The notes: a model not told the origin generated them from the sequence alone. A stretch of 64,000 bases of DNA from Marinobacter arenosus (GCF_019264345.1 NZ_JAHVAO010000001.1:2418001-2482000), one strand, 5' to 3'; positions 39,942-52,247 are shown, numbered from the stretch's first letter. Program-made: numbers and translations.

Positions 39942-41312
39942 TTATTTGCCGATACAGAAGCTGGAGAAGATCTTCCCGAGGAGCTCGTCCGGGCTCAGGT
40001 GCCCGGTGATTTCGCCGAGGGCATCCTGGGCGGCCCGCAGGTCCTCTGCCAACAGTTCACCGGCGCCATAACCTTCGAGCTGGCTTTGCCCCTGCAACAG
40101 CGATTCCCGGGCGCGCTCCAGGGCATCCAGATGCCGACGCCGCGCCAGGAAGCCGCCTTCGGTGGTACTGGCAAACCCCATGCACTGTTTCAGATGGTCC
40201 CGGAGCACCTCCAGGCCCAGGGACGACTTCGCCGCAAGCCGGATCACCGGCGCTGTCCGTCCATCGGCCTCGGTCAGGCCGACCGATTCCTCGGAAAGGT
40301 CCACCTTGTTGCGAATCACCGTAACCGGAGCGTTGGCAGGCAACTGGTCGATGAAGTCCGGCCAGATTTCATGGGGTTCGGTCTCGGCCGTGGTGGTGGC
40401 ATCGACCATCAGCAGAATGCGGTCGGCCTGGCGGATTTCATCCCAGGCCCGGGCGATGCCGATCTGCTCCACCTCATCGGGACTGTCCCGCAGTCCGGCG
40501 GTGTCGATGATGTGCAGCGGCATGCCATCGATGTGGATATGTTCCCGGAGTACGTCCCGGGTCGTACCCTCGATGGCGGTGACAATGGCCGCCTCGCGCC
40601 CCGCCAGGGCATTGAGCAGGCTGGACTTGCCGGCGTTGGGGCGACCGGCGATCACCACCTTCATGCCGTCCCGAAGGATCGTGCCCTGCTGGGCTTCGGC
40701 GAGGATGGTGTCCAGTCGAGCCAGCAGTGCCTGAAGGTCACCGGCAACCTTGCCGTCGGCGAGGAAATCGATCTCCTCCTCGGGGAAATCGATGGCCGCC
40801 TCGACATAGATCCGCAGATGGGTAACGGCGTCCACCAGATCGTCTATGCGGCGGGAGAATACGCCCTGCATGGAACGGACCGCACAGCGGGCCGCCTGCT
40901 CCGAACTGCTCTCGATCAGATCCGCGATGGCCTCGGCCTGGGCCAGGTCGAGCTTGTCGTTCAGGAAGGCGCGTTCGGAGAACTCCCCCGGTCGGGCCAG
41001 GCGGGCACCGCGACTGCAGACTTCCCGCAGCAGCAGGTCCAGGATCACGGTACCGCCGTGGCCCTGAAGCTCGAACACGTCCTCGCCGGTGAACGAATGG
41101 GGGTTCGGGAAAAACAGGCCGATGCCCTCGTCGATCAGTCCGCCGTCCCTATCCAGGAACGGGCCGTAATGGGCGTAACGGGGTTTTGGCTCAAACCCGA
41201 GCATCTGCCGGGCGATGGACGCCGCCGCCGGGCCGGAGACCCGCACGATGCCAACACCGGCCTGGCCGGGAGCGGTGGCAATGGCGGCAATGGTGTCTGA
41301 AGTCTGGCTCAT
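39942..41312 (-). CDS. mnmE: tRNA uridine-5-carboxymethylaminomethyl GTPase MnmE (TrmE)
   Basis: GTPase partner of MnmG in wobble-uridine modification. 456 residues from ATG 41312 (AAGGAA 7 nt upstream; E. coli 454). A longer frame to 41348 lacks a ribosome site. N-terminal THF-binding domain begins [19 protein letters not shown]; the helical domain carries the inserted G domain with GRPNAGKS (about 223-230), GTTRD, DTAGLRD and RNKVDL. The C-terminal FCIGK holds the conserved cysteine. It follows yidC by 73 bp. Confidence 0.97.
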   Translation of the reverse strand: MSQTSDTIAAIATAPGQAGVGIVRVSGPAAASIARQMLGFEPKPRYAHYGPFLDRDGGLIDEGIGLFFPNPHSFTGEDVFELQGHGGTVILDLLLREVCSRGARLARPGEFSERAFLNDKLDLAQAEAIADLIESSSEQAARCAVRSMQGVFSRRIDDLVDAVTHLRIYVEAAIDFPEEEIDFLADGKVAGDLQALLARLDTILAEAQQGTILRDGMKVVIAGRPNAGKSSLLNALAGREAAIVTAIEGTTRDVLREHIHIDGMPLHIIDTAGLRDSPDEVEQIGIARAWDEIRQADRILLMVDATTTAETEPHEIWPDFIDQLPANAPVTVIRNKVDLSEESVGLTEADGRTAPVIRLAAKSSLGLEVLRDHLKQCMGFASTTEGGFLARRRHLDALERARESLLQGQSQLEGYGAGELLAEDLRAAQDALGEITGHLSPDELLGKIFSSFCIGK

Positions 41313-41385
41313 CAGGGTTCCTTGGGGCACAACCAACAGAGGCTCCACGAAGGAGCCTCTGTCTGGGTCAGTTCAGCCGCACCGG

Positions 41386-43089
41386 TCAGTGCTTCTTGGC
41401 TGCCGTCTCTGCTTCAATCTTGCGGGTAATGTACCACTGCTGACTGATCGACAGAATGTTGTTCACCAGCCAGTACAGTACCAGACCCGCCGGGAACCAC
41501 AGGAAGAACACCGTGAAGATCAAGGGCATCATCTTCATGATCTTGGCCTGCATCGGATCCGGCGGCGTCGGGTTCAGGTGCATCTGCAGGAACATGCTGG
41601 CGCCCATCAGGATCGGCAGAATGAAGTACGGATCCATCTGGGACAGATCCTGAATCCAGAGCATGAACGGCGCGTGGCGCAACTGGACACTCTCGAACAG
41701 CACCCAGTACAGGGAGATGAACACCGGCATCTGCACCAGGATGGGCAGGCAGCCACCCAGCGGATTGATCTTCTCACGTTTGTACAGCGCCATCATCTCC
41801 TGGGACATGCGCTGGCGATCGTCGCCGTACAGCTCCTTGAGACGGGTGAGCTGGGGCGCAACGGCTCGCATCTTCGCCATGGACTTGTAGCTGGTGGCGG
41901 ACAGGTGGAAGAACACTGCCTTGACCAGAACCGTCAGCAGGATGATGGCCACACCCCAGTTGCCCACCAGGCTATAGAACCACTCCATGATGACGAACAG
42001 TGGTAGAGAGATGAAAAACAACCATCCGAAATCGACGGTCCGGTCCAGGTTCGGCGCGACATTCTCCAGACGGTCGATGATCTTGGGACCGACGTAGGCT
42101 TGCGCTCCGACCTCGACTGTCTCACCCGGCGCGACCGTGGTGGCCGGGTAAACAAAGCCCATCACGTACAGTGGGCCACGACGCGTGGTCTGGAACTGGG
42201 CGGGCTGATCACGCTCGGGCACCCAGGCGGCCAGGAAATAGTGCTGGAGGAAGGCCAGCCAGCCGTTGGTCACCGACTGGTTGATCGGCGTTTCGGACAG
42301 GTCACTGAAATCGAACTTCTCGTAGGGATCTTCCGGTGAACTCATCACCATGCCAAGGAACGCCTTGATGCCCATGCTGGTCTGGGCGGTCGGATCCGGA
42401 GCCTGGTCGCGGACGATCTTGCCGGTGAAGTTGGCCTTCCAGGGCTCGCCGGATTCGTTGTTGATCAGGTAACGGACCCCGATTTCGTAGCTGTCCCGCT
42501 CAAACTGATAGCGCTTGGTGATCTTCACCCCGGAATCGGTGGTAAACGTGAGATCCACGGTCAGCTGGTCCTGGCCTTCATCCAGGGCATAGCTGTCAGC
42601 GGTGGTCTCATAAACCGGTGCGGTACCGTTGGCCCGGCTATCCGGTCCGTCCTGACCAATCAGTCCGCTTTCCATGACATAGGTGCGGGTTTCGGTGTTG
42701 GTCAACAGCTTCAGTGGTTCCCGGCTGTTCAGGGATTTGTCGTAGTTGGTCAGGGCGCTCCGGACCAGATTGCCACTGACGCGATCAATGGTGATATCCA
42801 ATACATCGGTCTGGACGGTCACGAACTGGTCATCGACCTCCACGCTGGTGTCGGCGGAAGACACCATTTGCTGGTCTGATTCCGGCGTGGCGAACTCTTC
42901 ACCGTCCTGACCAGATTGGCCCTGTTCCGGAAGCACCAGGTTGTCAGTGCCGGTGTTGGCCTGGGAGGTGCTGGTTTCCGCAACCTGTTCGGTGGCCGGC
43001 TGCTGGTGATAATCCTCATTCCAGGCAAGCACCATCAGATAACTGACAATAGCCAGGCCGGCAAATAATACGATGCGTTGAATATCCAT
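41386..43089 (-). CDS. yidC: Membrane protein insertase YidC
   Basis: Oxa1/YidC insertase, 567 residues from ATG 43089 (E. coli 548), which begins MDIQRIVLFAGLAIVSYLM. The first TM is followed by a Ser/Thr/Gln-rich linker and a large periplasmic beta-domain (about residues 80-340). The conserved C-terminal helices include the substrate-groove arginine region and GGCLPILVQMPVFISLYWVL. The frame is open 102 bp further upstream, into yidD, but the Met35 start matches the family. Confidence 0.97.
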   Translation of the reverse strand: MDIQRIVLFAGLAIVSYLMVLAWNEDYHQQPATEQVAETSTSQANTGTDNLVLPEQGQSGQDGEEFATPESDQQMVSSADTSVEVDDQFVTVQTDVLDITIDRVSGNLVRSALTNYDKSLNSREPLKLLTNTETRTYVMESGLIGQDGPDSRANGTAPVYETTADSYALDEGQDQLTVDLTFTTDSGVKITKRYQFERDSYEIGVRYLINNESGEPWKANFTGKIVRDQAPDPTAQTSMGIKAFLGMVMSSPEDPYEKFDFSDLSETPINQSVTNGWLAFLQHYFLAAWVPERDQPAQFQTTRRGPLYVMGFVYPATTVAPGETVEVGAQAYVGPKIIDRLENVAPNLDRTVDFGWLFFISLPLFVIMEWFYSLVGNWGVAIILLTVLVKAVFFHLSATSYKSMAKMRAVAPQLTRLKELYGDDRQRMSQEMMALYKREKINPLGGCLPILVQMPVFISLYWVLFESVQLRHAPFMLWIQDLSQMDPYFILPILMGASMFLQMHLNPTPPDPMQAKIMKMMPLIFTVFFLWFPAGLVLYWLVNNILSISQQWYITRKIEAETAAKKH

Positions 43090-43093
43090 AGAG

Positions 43094-43384
43094 TTACTGT
43101 CTGGTCTGGGTTGTGGTGTGAGAATGATCAGCCTGCCGGCCGTGTGCCATGTCGGTGGTGGTGGCCTCTGCCAGGCCGGGAACCGGATCATAACCGCCTT
43201 CGGCCCAGGGATGACACCTCATTAGTCGTCGAACAGCGAGGACAAGGCCTTTTCCCGCGCCATGATGACTGATGGCTTCGACAGCGTATTGCGAGCAGGT
43301 GGGGGTGTGGCGGCAATGACTCGCCATCATGGGACTGATTGCATACTGGTACAAGCGAATGGGCAAAAGCAGGAGTTTGCGCAT
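43094..43384 (-). CDS. yidD: Membrane protein insertion efficiency factor YidD
   Basis: 96-residue YidD. Diagnostic sequence: [30 protein letters not shown] and the [14 protein letters not shown] tail with the conserved cysteines. It assists YidC-dependent insertion. ATG 43384 shares one base with the rnpA stop (TAATG), and the gene ends 4 bp before yidC, so rnpA-yidD-yidC are translationally linked. Confidence 0.95.
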   Translation of the reverse strand: MRKLLLLPIRLYQYAISPMMASHCRHTPTCSQYAVEAISHHGAGKGLVLAVRRLMRCHPWAEGGYDPVPGLAEATTTDMAHGRQADHSHTTTQTRQ

Positions 43385-43791
43385 TAACCCGTTCCTCTAC
43401 CGGCAGGCCTTGATGAGTTCGCCCGTGATGGCTGGGATTGCTGATGTTTCCGCTTTAGTCGTTGCCAAAGCTCGTTCAGCGATGCCCGGATGGTGTGGTT
43501 GTCGAGACTGGCAAGTCCTTGGCGTCCCAGAACCACAATGTCCAGATTCGGATAATCGGTTTGATGCCTGAAGGTCTCCCTGACCTGACGTTTTATCCGG
43601 TTTCTCTGAACCGCAAGCTTCAGGTTTTTCTTGGAAAAAATCAAACCGATCCTGGCGTGACCGAGATCGTTCGGTGTGGCCAGGATCAGAAAATTCCGGT
43701 GCGGAACTTTCAGCTGTACGTCATCGAAGACTTTGCCGTAATCAGCTGGGCGCAGTAGCCGGTGCGATTTCGGGAAACTCAAAGCCTTCAT
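43384..43791 (-). CDS. rnpA: Ribonuclease P protein component
   Basis: 135-residue basic protein cofactor of RNase P. The signature [13 protein letters not shown] (RNR motif) is clear; [11 protein letters not shown] near the start and a Lys/Arg-rich tail fit. It is slightly longer than E. coli RnpA (119) because of a Ser/Arg/Gln-rich C-terminus. It follows rpmH by 12 bp. Confidence 0.96.
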   Translation of the reverse strand: MKALSFPKSHRLLRPADYGKVFDDVQLKVPHRNFLILATPNDLGHARIGLIFSKKNLKLAVQRNRIKRQVRETFRHQTDYPNLDIVVLGRQGLASLDNHTIRASLNELWQRLKRKHQQSQPSRANSSRPAGRGTG

Positions 43792-43803
43792 GAGGCGAGC
43801 TGG

Positions 43804-43938
43804 TTACGCGGACAGACGTGCGCGACCCTTGGCACGACGACGCGACAGAACCTTGCGACCGTTGGCAGTGGCCATACGGGCACGGAAACCGTGAACGCGC
43901 TTACGCTTCAGGACGCTTGGTTGAAACGTTCTTTTCAT
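43804..43938 (-). CDS. rpmH: 50S ribosomal protein L34
   Basis: 44 residues, starting [20 protein letters not shown] and ending [12 protein letters not shown], the invariant L34 pattern. It is first gene of the rpmH-rnpA-yidD-yidC-mnmE unit; the open frame extends 102 bp upstream but the family start is unambiguous. The gene borders oriC. Confidence 0.98.
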   Translation of the reverse strand: MKRTFQPSVLKRKRVHGFRARMATANGRKVLSRRRAKGRARLSA

Positions 43939-44011
43939 GGTGATGATCTCACAATTCGTAAGTTGGGAATTCCTAACTGGCTGGAAAATGTACAGCCAAA
44001 ACAGGAGCGGC

Positions 44012-44040
44012 ATTCTATGCAAATGCCGGAGGAAATTCAA
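44012..44040 (-). promoter_or_regulatory. Promoter of rpmH-rnpA operon
   Basis: Minus-strand -35 TTGAAT (44035-44040) and -10 TAGAAT (44012-44017) with a 17-bp spacer, giving a leader of about 70 nt before rpmH. It is directly adjacent to the origin AT-rich element. Confidence 0.7.
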
Positions 44041-44097
44041 TGGTTATTGCTAGGGGCTTGTGCGGATTCGTGGATCGATTTTTGGAGGCGAGGTCGG

Positions 44098-44460
44098 TAA
44101 TTAAATCTATAGGTCTTTTTAGAATTCTCTTTAAAGATTAATTATTACTGTTATTACGCAGCCTGTTTTCTGTGGATAAGCGATAAAAGCCTATTTTAGC
44201 CAGGATGTTACGGTATTGATAAGGGTTGTGACAAATGCCGATGAGCCCTGTGGATGGATGCCACACGAAATGTGAATAAGTCCACCTGGTCCGCCAGGGG
44301 GAAGTTATCCACCGATCCGTCCGGTGGTTTCACACAGGGTTGACGGTGGGGTGTACACACAGGGGTGTGGGTAAGTTACGGAGCAAAAAAATTCTGTACA
44401 CAACCCTGTAGGTAAGTTCGTAACAGGCTGATAAAATTGTTTTTTAATTTCCACAGGCTG
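44098..44460. other. oriC: Chromosomal replication origin (oriC) between rpmH and dnaA
   Basis: The 648-bp rpmH-dnaA gap contains an AT-rich unwinding candidate (44098-44160) followed by a DnaA-box cluster. Boxes: TGTGGATAA at 44171-44179 (perfect, minus orientation); single-mismatch boxes TGTGAATAA 44271-44279, TTATCCACC 44305-44313, TGTGGGTAA 44366-44374; two-mismatch boxes at 44249-44257 and 44407-44415. A second AT-rich patch is at 44430-44450. Coding strand switches across this interval. This is the location of the Pseudomonas-type origin. Confidence 0.9.
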
Positions 44461-44482
44461 TTTATGAAACCGGTTTTACCCT

Positions 44483-44510
44483 TTCACTGGGTGGGCCGTC
44501 GGGTTAGAAT
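44483..44510 (+). promoter_or_regulatory. Candidate dnaA promoter
   Basis: TTCACT (44483-44488) and TAGAAT (44505-44510) with a 16-bp spacer, about 75 bp before the dnaA start and just downstream of the DnaA boxes, which allows autoregulation. Confidence 0.45.
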
Positions 44511-44586
44511 CCGAAGTCATCTCTTTGGATTGGACGTCTCGTCATTCTGATCTGAGACATTTCTGGGTTATCGGGAGCAGGCTGTC

Positions 44587-46041
44587 GTGCCGAACAGTAT
44601 GTGGCATCAATGTCTTGAAGTACTCCGGGATGAGTTTCCCGCACAACAGTTCAACACCTGGCTCAGGCCCCTTCAGTCCGATCACCGCGAAGGGCAGTTG
44701 ATGCTGTTCGCCCCGAACCGGTTCGTGATGGATTGGGTCAACGAGAAATACCTCCGGCGTATAGAAGAAGTGTTAAAGGACCTGAATGGCGGACAGGCGC
44801 CCCGGGTCAACATGAAGGTTGGTTCCGCCCCTCGCGAAAGCGAGCCGGTTACCCGTTCGGAAGTGCCGGTCAAGGTTAATGGAGCGGTTCAGGAGGAGAG
44901 CGGCAGCCGGGTCACGGAGGAAGAAAAAGGTGTCGCGGTCAGTGTTGGCAACAATACGGCGGTGCGTCCCAAGTCCCAGAACGAGCGTCGGCCGGTGCAG
45001 GTCGAGGGTGATATAAAGCACCAGAGCTTCCTGAACGAAGGCTTTACCTTCGAAACCTTTGTCGAAGGTAAATCAAACCAACTGGCCCGGGCGGCCTCCA
45101 TGCAGGTCGCGGAGAACCCGGGGGGCGCCTACAATCCGCTGTTCCTCTACGGTGGGGTTGGCCTGGGTAAAACCCACCTGATGCACGCGATCGGAAACGA
45201 GATCGTGCGCCGGAATCCCAAGGCCAAGGTGGCCTACCTGCGCTCGGAGCGGTTCGTGGCGGACATGGTCAAGGCCCTGCAGCTGAACGCGATTAACGAG
45301 TTCAAGCGGTACTACCGGTCGGTGGATGCGTTGTTGATTGACGATATCCAGTTCTTCGCCCGGAAGGAGCGGTCGCAGGAAGAGTTCTTCCACACCTTTA
45401 ATGCGTTGCTCGAGGGTGGCCAGCAGGTGATCGTTACCTGCGACCGGTTTCCGAAAGAGATCGTGGACATGGAAGAGCGGTTGAAGTCCCGGTTTGGCTG
45501 GGGCCTGACGGTGATGGTGGAACCACCGGAGCTGGAGACCCGGGTTGCCATCCTGATGAAAAAAGCCGACCAGGCGAACGTCAAACTGAGCAGTGAGGCG
45601 GCGTTCTTTATTGCCCAGAAGATTCGTTCCAATGTGCGTGAGTTAGAGGGAGCGCTGCGTCTGGTGATAGCGAATGCTCACTTCACGGGGTCGGAGATTA
45701 CCCCGCCGTTCATTCGGGAAAGCCTGAAAGATCTGCTGGCGCTGCATGAAAAGCAGGTCAGCATCGATAATATCCAGCGAACGGTGGCGGAGTACTACAA
45801 GATCAAGGTGGCCGATCTGTTGTCCAAACGCCGGACCCGGACGGTGACGCGGCCCCGGCAGGTGGCGATGGCCCTGTCCAAGGAGCTGACCAATCACAGT
45901 CTGCCGGAGATCGGGGATGCCTTTGGTGGCCGGGACCACACCACCGTGTTGCACGCGTGCAAGAAAATCGTGGAGCTACAGGAGACCGATCCCGGTATCC
46001 GCGAAGATTATCAGAACTTTATGAGATTGCTGACCACCTGA
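44587..46041 (+). CDS. dnaA: Chromosomal replication initiator DnaA
   Basis: 484 residues (E. coli 467). Domain I starts [19 protein letters not shown]; domain II is a charged linker (about 75-150); domain III is AAA+ with Walker A GGVGLGKT (189-196) and [15 protein letters not shown]. Domain IV binds DnaA boxes via [15 protein letters not shown] and [15 protein letters not shown]. The GTG start at 44587 has GGGAG upstream; ATG 44599 (four codons in) is an alternative. First gene right of the origin. Confidence 0.97.
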   Translation: MPNSMWHQCLEVLRDEFPAQQFNTWLRPLQSDHREGQLMLFAPNRFVMDWVNEKYLRRIEEVLKDLNGGQAPRVNMKVGSAPRESEPVTRSEVPVKVNGAVQEESGSRVTEEEKGVAVSVGNNTAVRPKSQNERRPVQVEGDIKHQSFLNEGFTFETFVEGKSNQLARAASMQVAENPGGAYNPLFLYGGVGLGKTHLMHAIGNEIVRRNPKAKVAYLRSERFVADMVKALQLNAINEFKRYYRSVDALLIDDIQFFARKERSQEEFFHTFNALLEGGQQVIVTCDRFPKEIVDMEERLKSRFGWGLTVMVEPPELETRVAILMKKADQANVKLSSEAAFFIAQKIRSNVRELEGALRLVIANAHFTGSEITPPFIRESLKDLLALHEKQVSIDNIQRTVAEYYKIKVADLLSKRRTRTVTRPRQVAMALSKELTNHSLPEIGDAFGGRDHTTVLHACKKIVELQETDPGIREDYQNFMRLLTT

Positions 46042-46097
46042 TACCGGGCGTTGGCGCATAACATTCACCCTTCCAACCTAAAAGAAAGCTGAGTGCC

Positions 46098-47201
46098 ATG
46101 AAACTGACGATCAGCCGTGAATCCCTGCTCACCCCGCTGCAAAGCATTGCTGGCGTGGTGGAAAAGAAACAAACCATGCCCGTGCTGTCCAACGTGTTGC
46201 TGGTGGCCGAGGACAACACCCTGACCCTGACCGGGACCAATATGGAGGTTGAACTGGTGGGCCGGGTGACGCCGGTGCACGTGGATCAGCCAGGGCAGAT
46301 TACCGTCCCGGCGCGCAAACTGGCGGATATCTGTCGGGCGCTGGGTGAGGAAGCGCCGATCGAATTGGCGCTGGAAGGTGACCGGTTGCACCTGCGGTGT
46401 GGCAAGAGCCACTTTACCTTGTCAACGCTGCCGGCTGAGCATTTCCCCAACGTGGAAGATGAAGCGGAGAGTTTCCGACTCGAGCTGCCGCAGAAGGAAT
46501 TGGGTCGGATGTTGGACGCGACCGCGTTTGCCATGGCCCAGCAGGACGTCCGTTACTATCTGAACGGGTTGTTGCTGGAAGTCGATCAGGGCCATGTGCG
46601 CACGGTGGCGACGGACGGTCATCGCCTGGCGATGGCCGGGCTCGAGTTGCAAACCGGCTGTCCCGAAGCCCGTCAGGTGATTGTTCCCCGCAAGGGTGTT
46701 CTTGAACTGGCAAGGTTGCTGGATGATGTGGATACTCCGGTGACCCTGGTGATTGGTGACAACCACCTGCGGGCAACGGTGGGCGCGTACACCTTTACCT
46801 CCAAACTGATCGAGGGCAAGTTCCCGGACTACAACCGGGTCATCCCCCGGGGCGGTGACAAGATCGTGATGGCGGACCGGGCCACGCTGAAGAACACCCT
46901 GCAGCGGGCGGGCATTCTGTCCCATGAAAACATTCGGGGTGTGCGATTGAACCTGGCGCCGAACGAGCTTCAGGTGTTCGCCAACAACCCGGATCAGGAA
47001 CAGGCCGAAGACGCGCTGCCGGTGGACTATCAGGGCGAATCCCTTCAGATCGGGTTTAATGTAGGCTACCTGGTGGATGTCATGAACGCACTGGATGACG
47101 ACCAGGTGAAGATCACCCTGTCCAATCCCAACAGCAGTGCCTTGATCGAATCCCAGACTGATAACCGCTGCCTCTATGTGGTTATGCCAATGAGGCTATA
47201 G
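46098..47201 (+). CDS. dnaN: DNA polymerase III sliding clamp (beta)
   Basis: 367 residues (E. coli 366). The three clamp folds are evident; it starts MKLTISRESLLTPLQ and ends VVMPMRL, the usual C-terminal M-P-M-R-L that contributes to the partner-binding cleft. DGHRLAMAGLEL lies between domains. It is 56 bp after dnaA. The stop is followed within 10 bp by the strong ribosome site of an ABC1 kinase gene rather than recF. Confidence 0.97.
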   Translation: MKLTISRESLLTPLQSIAGVVEKKQTMPVLSNVLLVAEDNTLTLTGTNMEVELVGRVTPVHVDQPGQITVPARKLADICRALGEEAPIELALEGDRLHLRCGKSHFTLSTLPAEHFPNVEDEAESFRLELPQKELGRMLDATAFAMAQQDVRYYLNGLLLEVDQGHVRTVATDGHRLAMAGLELQTGCPEARQVIVPRKGVLELARLLDDVDTPVTLVIGDNHLRATVGAYTFTSKLIEGKFPDYNRVIPRGGDKIVMADRATLKNTLQRAGILSHENIRGVRLNLAPNELQVFANNPDQEQAEDALPVDYQGESLQIGFNVGYLVDVMNALDDDQVKITLSNPNSSALIESQTDNRCLYVVMPMRL

Positions 47202-47211
47202 GAGGAATAAC

Positions 47212-48483
47212 ATGGGCACCGTGGCGAACGGAATCAAAGGCGCATTCAGGATTGGACAGACGCTGTCCGTGCTGGGGCGCACAGGTGTCAATTGGGTCCG
47301 GGGGGACAGACCCCCGACCCCACGGTTGCTTCGCCAGACGTTCGAATCGCTGGGCGCAACCTACATCAAACTGGGTCAGTTCATCGCCAGTTCACCGACC
47401 TTTTTCCCGAAAGAGTACGTTGAGGAGTTCCAGTACTGCCTGGATAAAACTCCCAACCTGCCCTTCGGTGTGATCAAGAAAATCATTCGGGACGAGCTCG
47501 GCCGTCCGCTGGATCAGGTGTATTCGGACATTGACCCCGTGGCCCTGGCTTCCGCTTCCATCGCCCAGGTTCATGCGGCGCGTCTGGTCACCGGCGAGGA
47601 TGTGGTGATCAAGGTGCAGAAGCCGGGTGTGGAAAACATTCTGCTGACGGACCTGAACTTCCTCTATCTGTCCGCGCGTATTCTGGAAACACTGGCACCG
47701 AAACTGTCCTGGACGTCACTGTCCGGTATCGTGGAAGAGATCCAGCGCACCATGATGGAGGAGTGCGACTTCATCAAGGAAGCGAACAACCTGAAGGTGT
47801 TCCGCAACTTCCTGCACGATTCCCATAACGAAGAGGCGACGGTACCGCTGGTGTACGAACACTGCAGTACCCGTCGGATTCTGACGATGGAACGTTTCCA
47901 CGGTGTGCCGTTGACGGATCTGGAAAGCATACGGGGGTATGCCCGTGATCCGGAGCGGACCCTGATCACCGCGATGAACACCTGGTTTGCGAGTCTGACC
48001 CAGTGCGAGTTCTTCCACGCGGATGTCCACGCCGGCAATCTGATGGTGCTGAAGGATGGTCGGGTCGGATTCATTGATTTCGGCATTGTTGGTCGGATCA
48101 AACCGGATACCTGGCAGGCGGTGAGCGACTTTATCTCGTCCGTGATGGTGGGGAACTTCGAAGGGATGGCGGATGCCATGATTCGAATCGGTGTCACTCA
48201 TCAGACGGTTCGGGTGGACGAACTGGCGGGTGACCTTCGCCGCTTGTATCAGCAAATGGACAAGATGGTACCGGACCAGGTGCCCTACGAGGCGGACCAG
48301 GCCGAAGACGATGTGAATCATATTCTGATGGATATGGTGAAAATCGGCGAAAGCCACGGTCTGCACTTCCCCCGGGAATTTGCGCTCCTGCTCAAGCAGT
48401 TCCTGTACTTCGACCGCTACGTGCACATTCTCGCGCCGGAAATGGACGTGTTCATGGATGAGCGGCTGAACATGCTGCACTGA
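47212..48483 (+). CDS. ABC1/UbiB (AarF)-family atypical kinase
   Basis: 423-residue UbiB-like protein. Family motifs in order: TYIKLGQFIASSP (KxGQ), the alanine-rich loop ASASIAQVHAARL, VVIKVQKPG (nucleotide lysine), EECDFIKEANN, FFHADVHAGNLMVL (catalytic HxDxHxGN) and FIDFGIVGR (DFG). There is no C-terminal membrane-helix pair as in classical UbiB. Relatives support quinone biosynthesis or lipid homeostasis through ATPase activity. It has a near-perfect SD (AGGAGG) 6 nt before its ATG and follows dnaN by 10 bp, so it is probably cotranscribed with dnaA-dnaN. Confidence 0.88.
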   Translation: MGTVANGIKGAFRIGQTLSVLGRTGVNWVRGDRPPTPRLLRQTFESLGATYIKLGQFIASSPTFFPKEYVEEFQYCLDKTPNLPFGVIKKIIRDELGRPLDQVYSDIDPVALASASIAQVHAARLVTGEDVVIKVQKPGVENILLTDLNFLYLSARILETLAPKLSWTSLSGIVEEIQRTMMEECDFIKEANNLKVFRNFLHDSHNEEATVPLVYEHCSTRRILTMERFHGVPLTDLESIRGYARDPERTLITAMNTWFASLTQCEFFHADVHAGNLMVLKDGRVGFIDFGIVGRIKPDTWQAVSDFISSVMVGNFEGMADAMIRIGVTHQTVRVDELAGDLRRLYQQMDKMVPDQVPYEADQAEDDVNHILMDMVKIGESHGLHFPREFALLLKQFLYFDRYVHILAPEMDVFMDERLNMLH

Positions 48484-48525
48484 GACGGCATGCCTCGCCT
48501 TCCCGGGCGGGCTTTTGTACACTAG

Positions 48526-48560
48526 GGCAGCGTTGCACCTGCGGTGACGCTGCCTTTTTT
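48526..48560 (+). terminator. Terminator between the ABC1 kinase gene and recF
   Basis: GGCAGCGT (48526-48533) pairs with ACGCTGCC (48547-48554), followed directly by six T. It should end the dnaA-dnaN-kinase transcript, leaving recF to a separate promoter that I could not identify with confidence. Confidence 0.85.
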
Positions 48561-48607
48561 GTGGTCGCCTGCAAGGCTCCCCACCACTCTCTCGAGTTCC
48601 CGTTTCT

Positions 48608-49735
48608 ATGGCGCTAGTGAAACTCCAGACCCAGCACTTCCGTAATCTGTCGTCTGCGCCGGTAAGCTTCTCCCCTTCGTTCAATCTCCTTTACGGTGAA
48701 AATGGCAGCGGTAAAACCAGCGTTCTGGAAGCCATTGGCTATCTGGGTCTGGGCCGGTCGTTTCGGGTCAGCCGTCACCAGGCGGTGGTCAGTCACGGCG
48801 AACAGCAGTTTACGGTTTTTGGCGGTCTGGACCGCGGACTGGATGGCGGACCGGGCAATGCCACCGAGGGTATTGCCCATCGCGTGGGCATCGCCCGTGA
48901 TGTCATGCAAAAGGAAACCACCCTGCGGGTTGATGGCGAAGGTGTTCGGAGCCTGTCGTCGCTGGCCATGCATCTACCGGTGTCGGTCATTGATCCCGGT
49001 GTCTTTGATATTGTGGCGGGTGGTCCGGGTAAGCGTCGGCAGTTTCTGGATTGGGCAGTGTTCCACGTGGAACCTTCCTTCGCTGGGGTGTGGCAGCAAT
49101 GCCAGAGAGTGACATCGCAGCGGAATCAAACGCTGAGAAATGGTAGACTAGACGAAGCACTGCTGCGGGTCTGGGATACCCAGTATGCAGCTCTGAGCGA
49201 GCGGATCAGCGACGCTCGACAAACCGCCTTTACCCGCTTCAAGACAGCGTTCGAAGCGCTGGTTCAGGAGGTGGATGTTGGGTGGACTCAGGGGCTGAAA
49301 CTGGAGTTCTATCCCGGCTGGGATACCAGCCAGTCGCTGGTTGATATTCTGGCCAGTCACCGGGAGCAGGAACGGCGGATGGGGCACACGTTGTATGGGC
49401 CCAATCGCGCTGACATCCGGTTAAAATTTCAAGGCCGGCCGGTAGCGGAGACGTTCTCCAGGGGCCAGCAGAAAACCCTCGTTATCCTGATGAAAATTGC
49501 CCAGGGCATGGTGTTGAGTGAGCTGGGTAAGCAGGTGACGTTTTTGCTCGACGATATTAATGCCGAGCTGGATGTGGGCCATCGGGCCATGCTGGCTCGG
49601 AAATTACAGGCGTTGCGATGCCAGGTGTTTATCACGTCCATCGAGCACCCCGAACCCGGGGTGTTGTGGCCGGCTGGCGATGCGCCCGAATACAGAATGT
49701 TCCACGTGGAACATGGCAAATTGACGGAAGAATAG
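48608..49735 (+). CDS. recF: DNA replication/repair protein RecF
   Basis: SMC-like ATPase for RecA loading at gaps, 375 residues (E. coli 357). Walker A GENGSGKT is at residues 30-37, the signature FSRGQQKTLVILMKIAQG is near the C-terminus, and Walker B/D-loop is FLLDDINAELD. The C-terminal peptide MFHVEHGK and the internal AVFHVEP are unusual because their codons spell a perfect and a near-perfect ParB-binding site. It is 78 bp before gyrB. Confidence 0.96.
   Translation: MALVKLQTQHFRNLSSAPVSFSPSFNLLYGENGSGKTSVLEAIGYLGLGRSFRVSRHQAVVSHGEQQFTVFGGLDRGLDGGPGNATEGIAHRVGIARDVMQKETTLRVDGEGVRSLSSLAMHLPVSVIDPGVFDIVAGGPGKRRQFLDWAVFHVEPSFAGVWQQCQRVTSQRNQTLRNGRLDEALLRVWDTQYAALSERISDARQTAFTRFKTAFEALVQEVDVGWTQGLKLEFYPGWDTSQSLVDILASHREQERRMGHTLYGPNRADIRLKFQGRPVAETFSRGQQKTLVILMKIAQGMVLSELGKQVTFLLDDINAELDVGHRAMLARKLQALRCQVFITSIEHPEPGVLWPAGDAPEYRMFHVEHGKLTEE
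49059..49074. promoter_or_regulatory. parS: Near-perfect parS site within recF
   Basis: 15 of 16 positions match the parS palindrome TGTTCCACGTGGAACA; only the last base differs (C for A). It is encoded within the peptide AVFHVEP of RecF. Confidence 0.75.
49698..49713. promoter_or_regulatory. parS: Perfect parS site at the 3' end of recF
   Basis: An exact 16-bp palindrome TGTTCCACGTGGAACA, the pseudomonad-type ParB nucleation site, encoding MFHVEH near the RecF C-terminus. It lies about 5.2 kb from oriC and 30 kb from parAB. Confidence 0.92.
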
Positions 49736-52228
<2,493 letters not shown>

Positions 52229-52247
52229 CTCTCGGCTGAACCGGCCA

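Noticed and set aside
41313..41348. Extended start of mnmE
   Set aside because: Family alignment and the AAGGAA site support ATG 41312.
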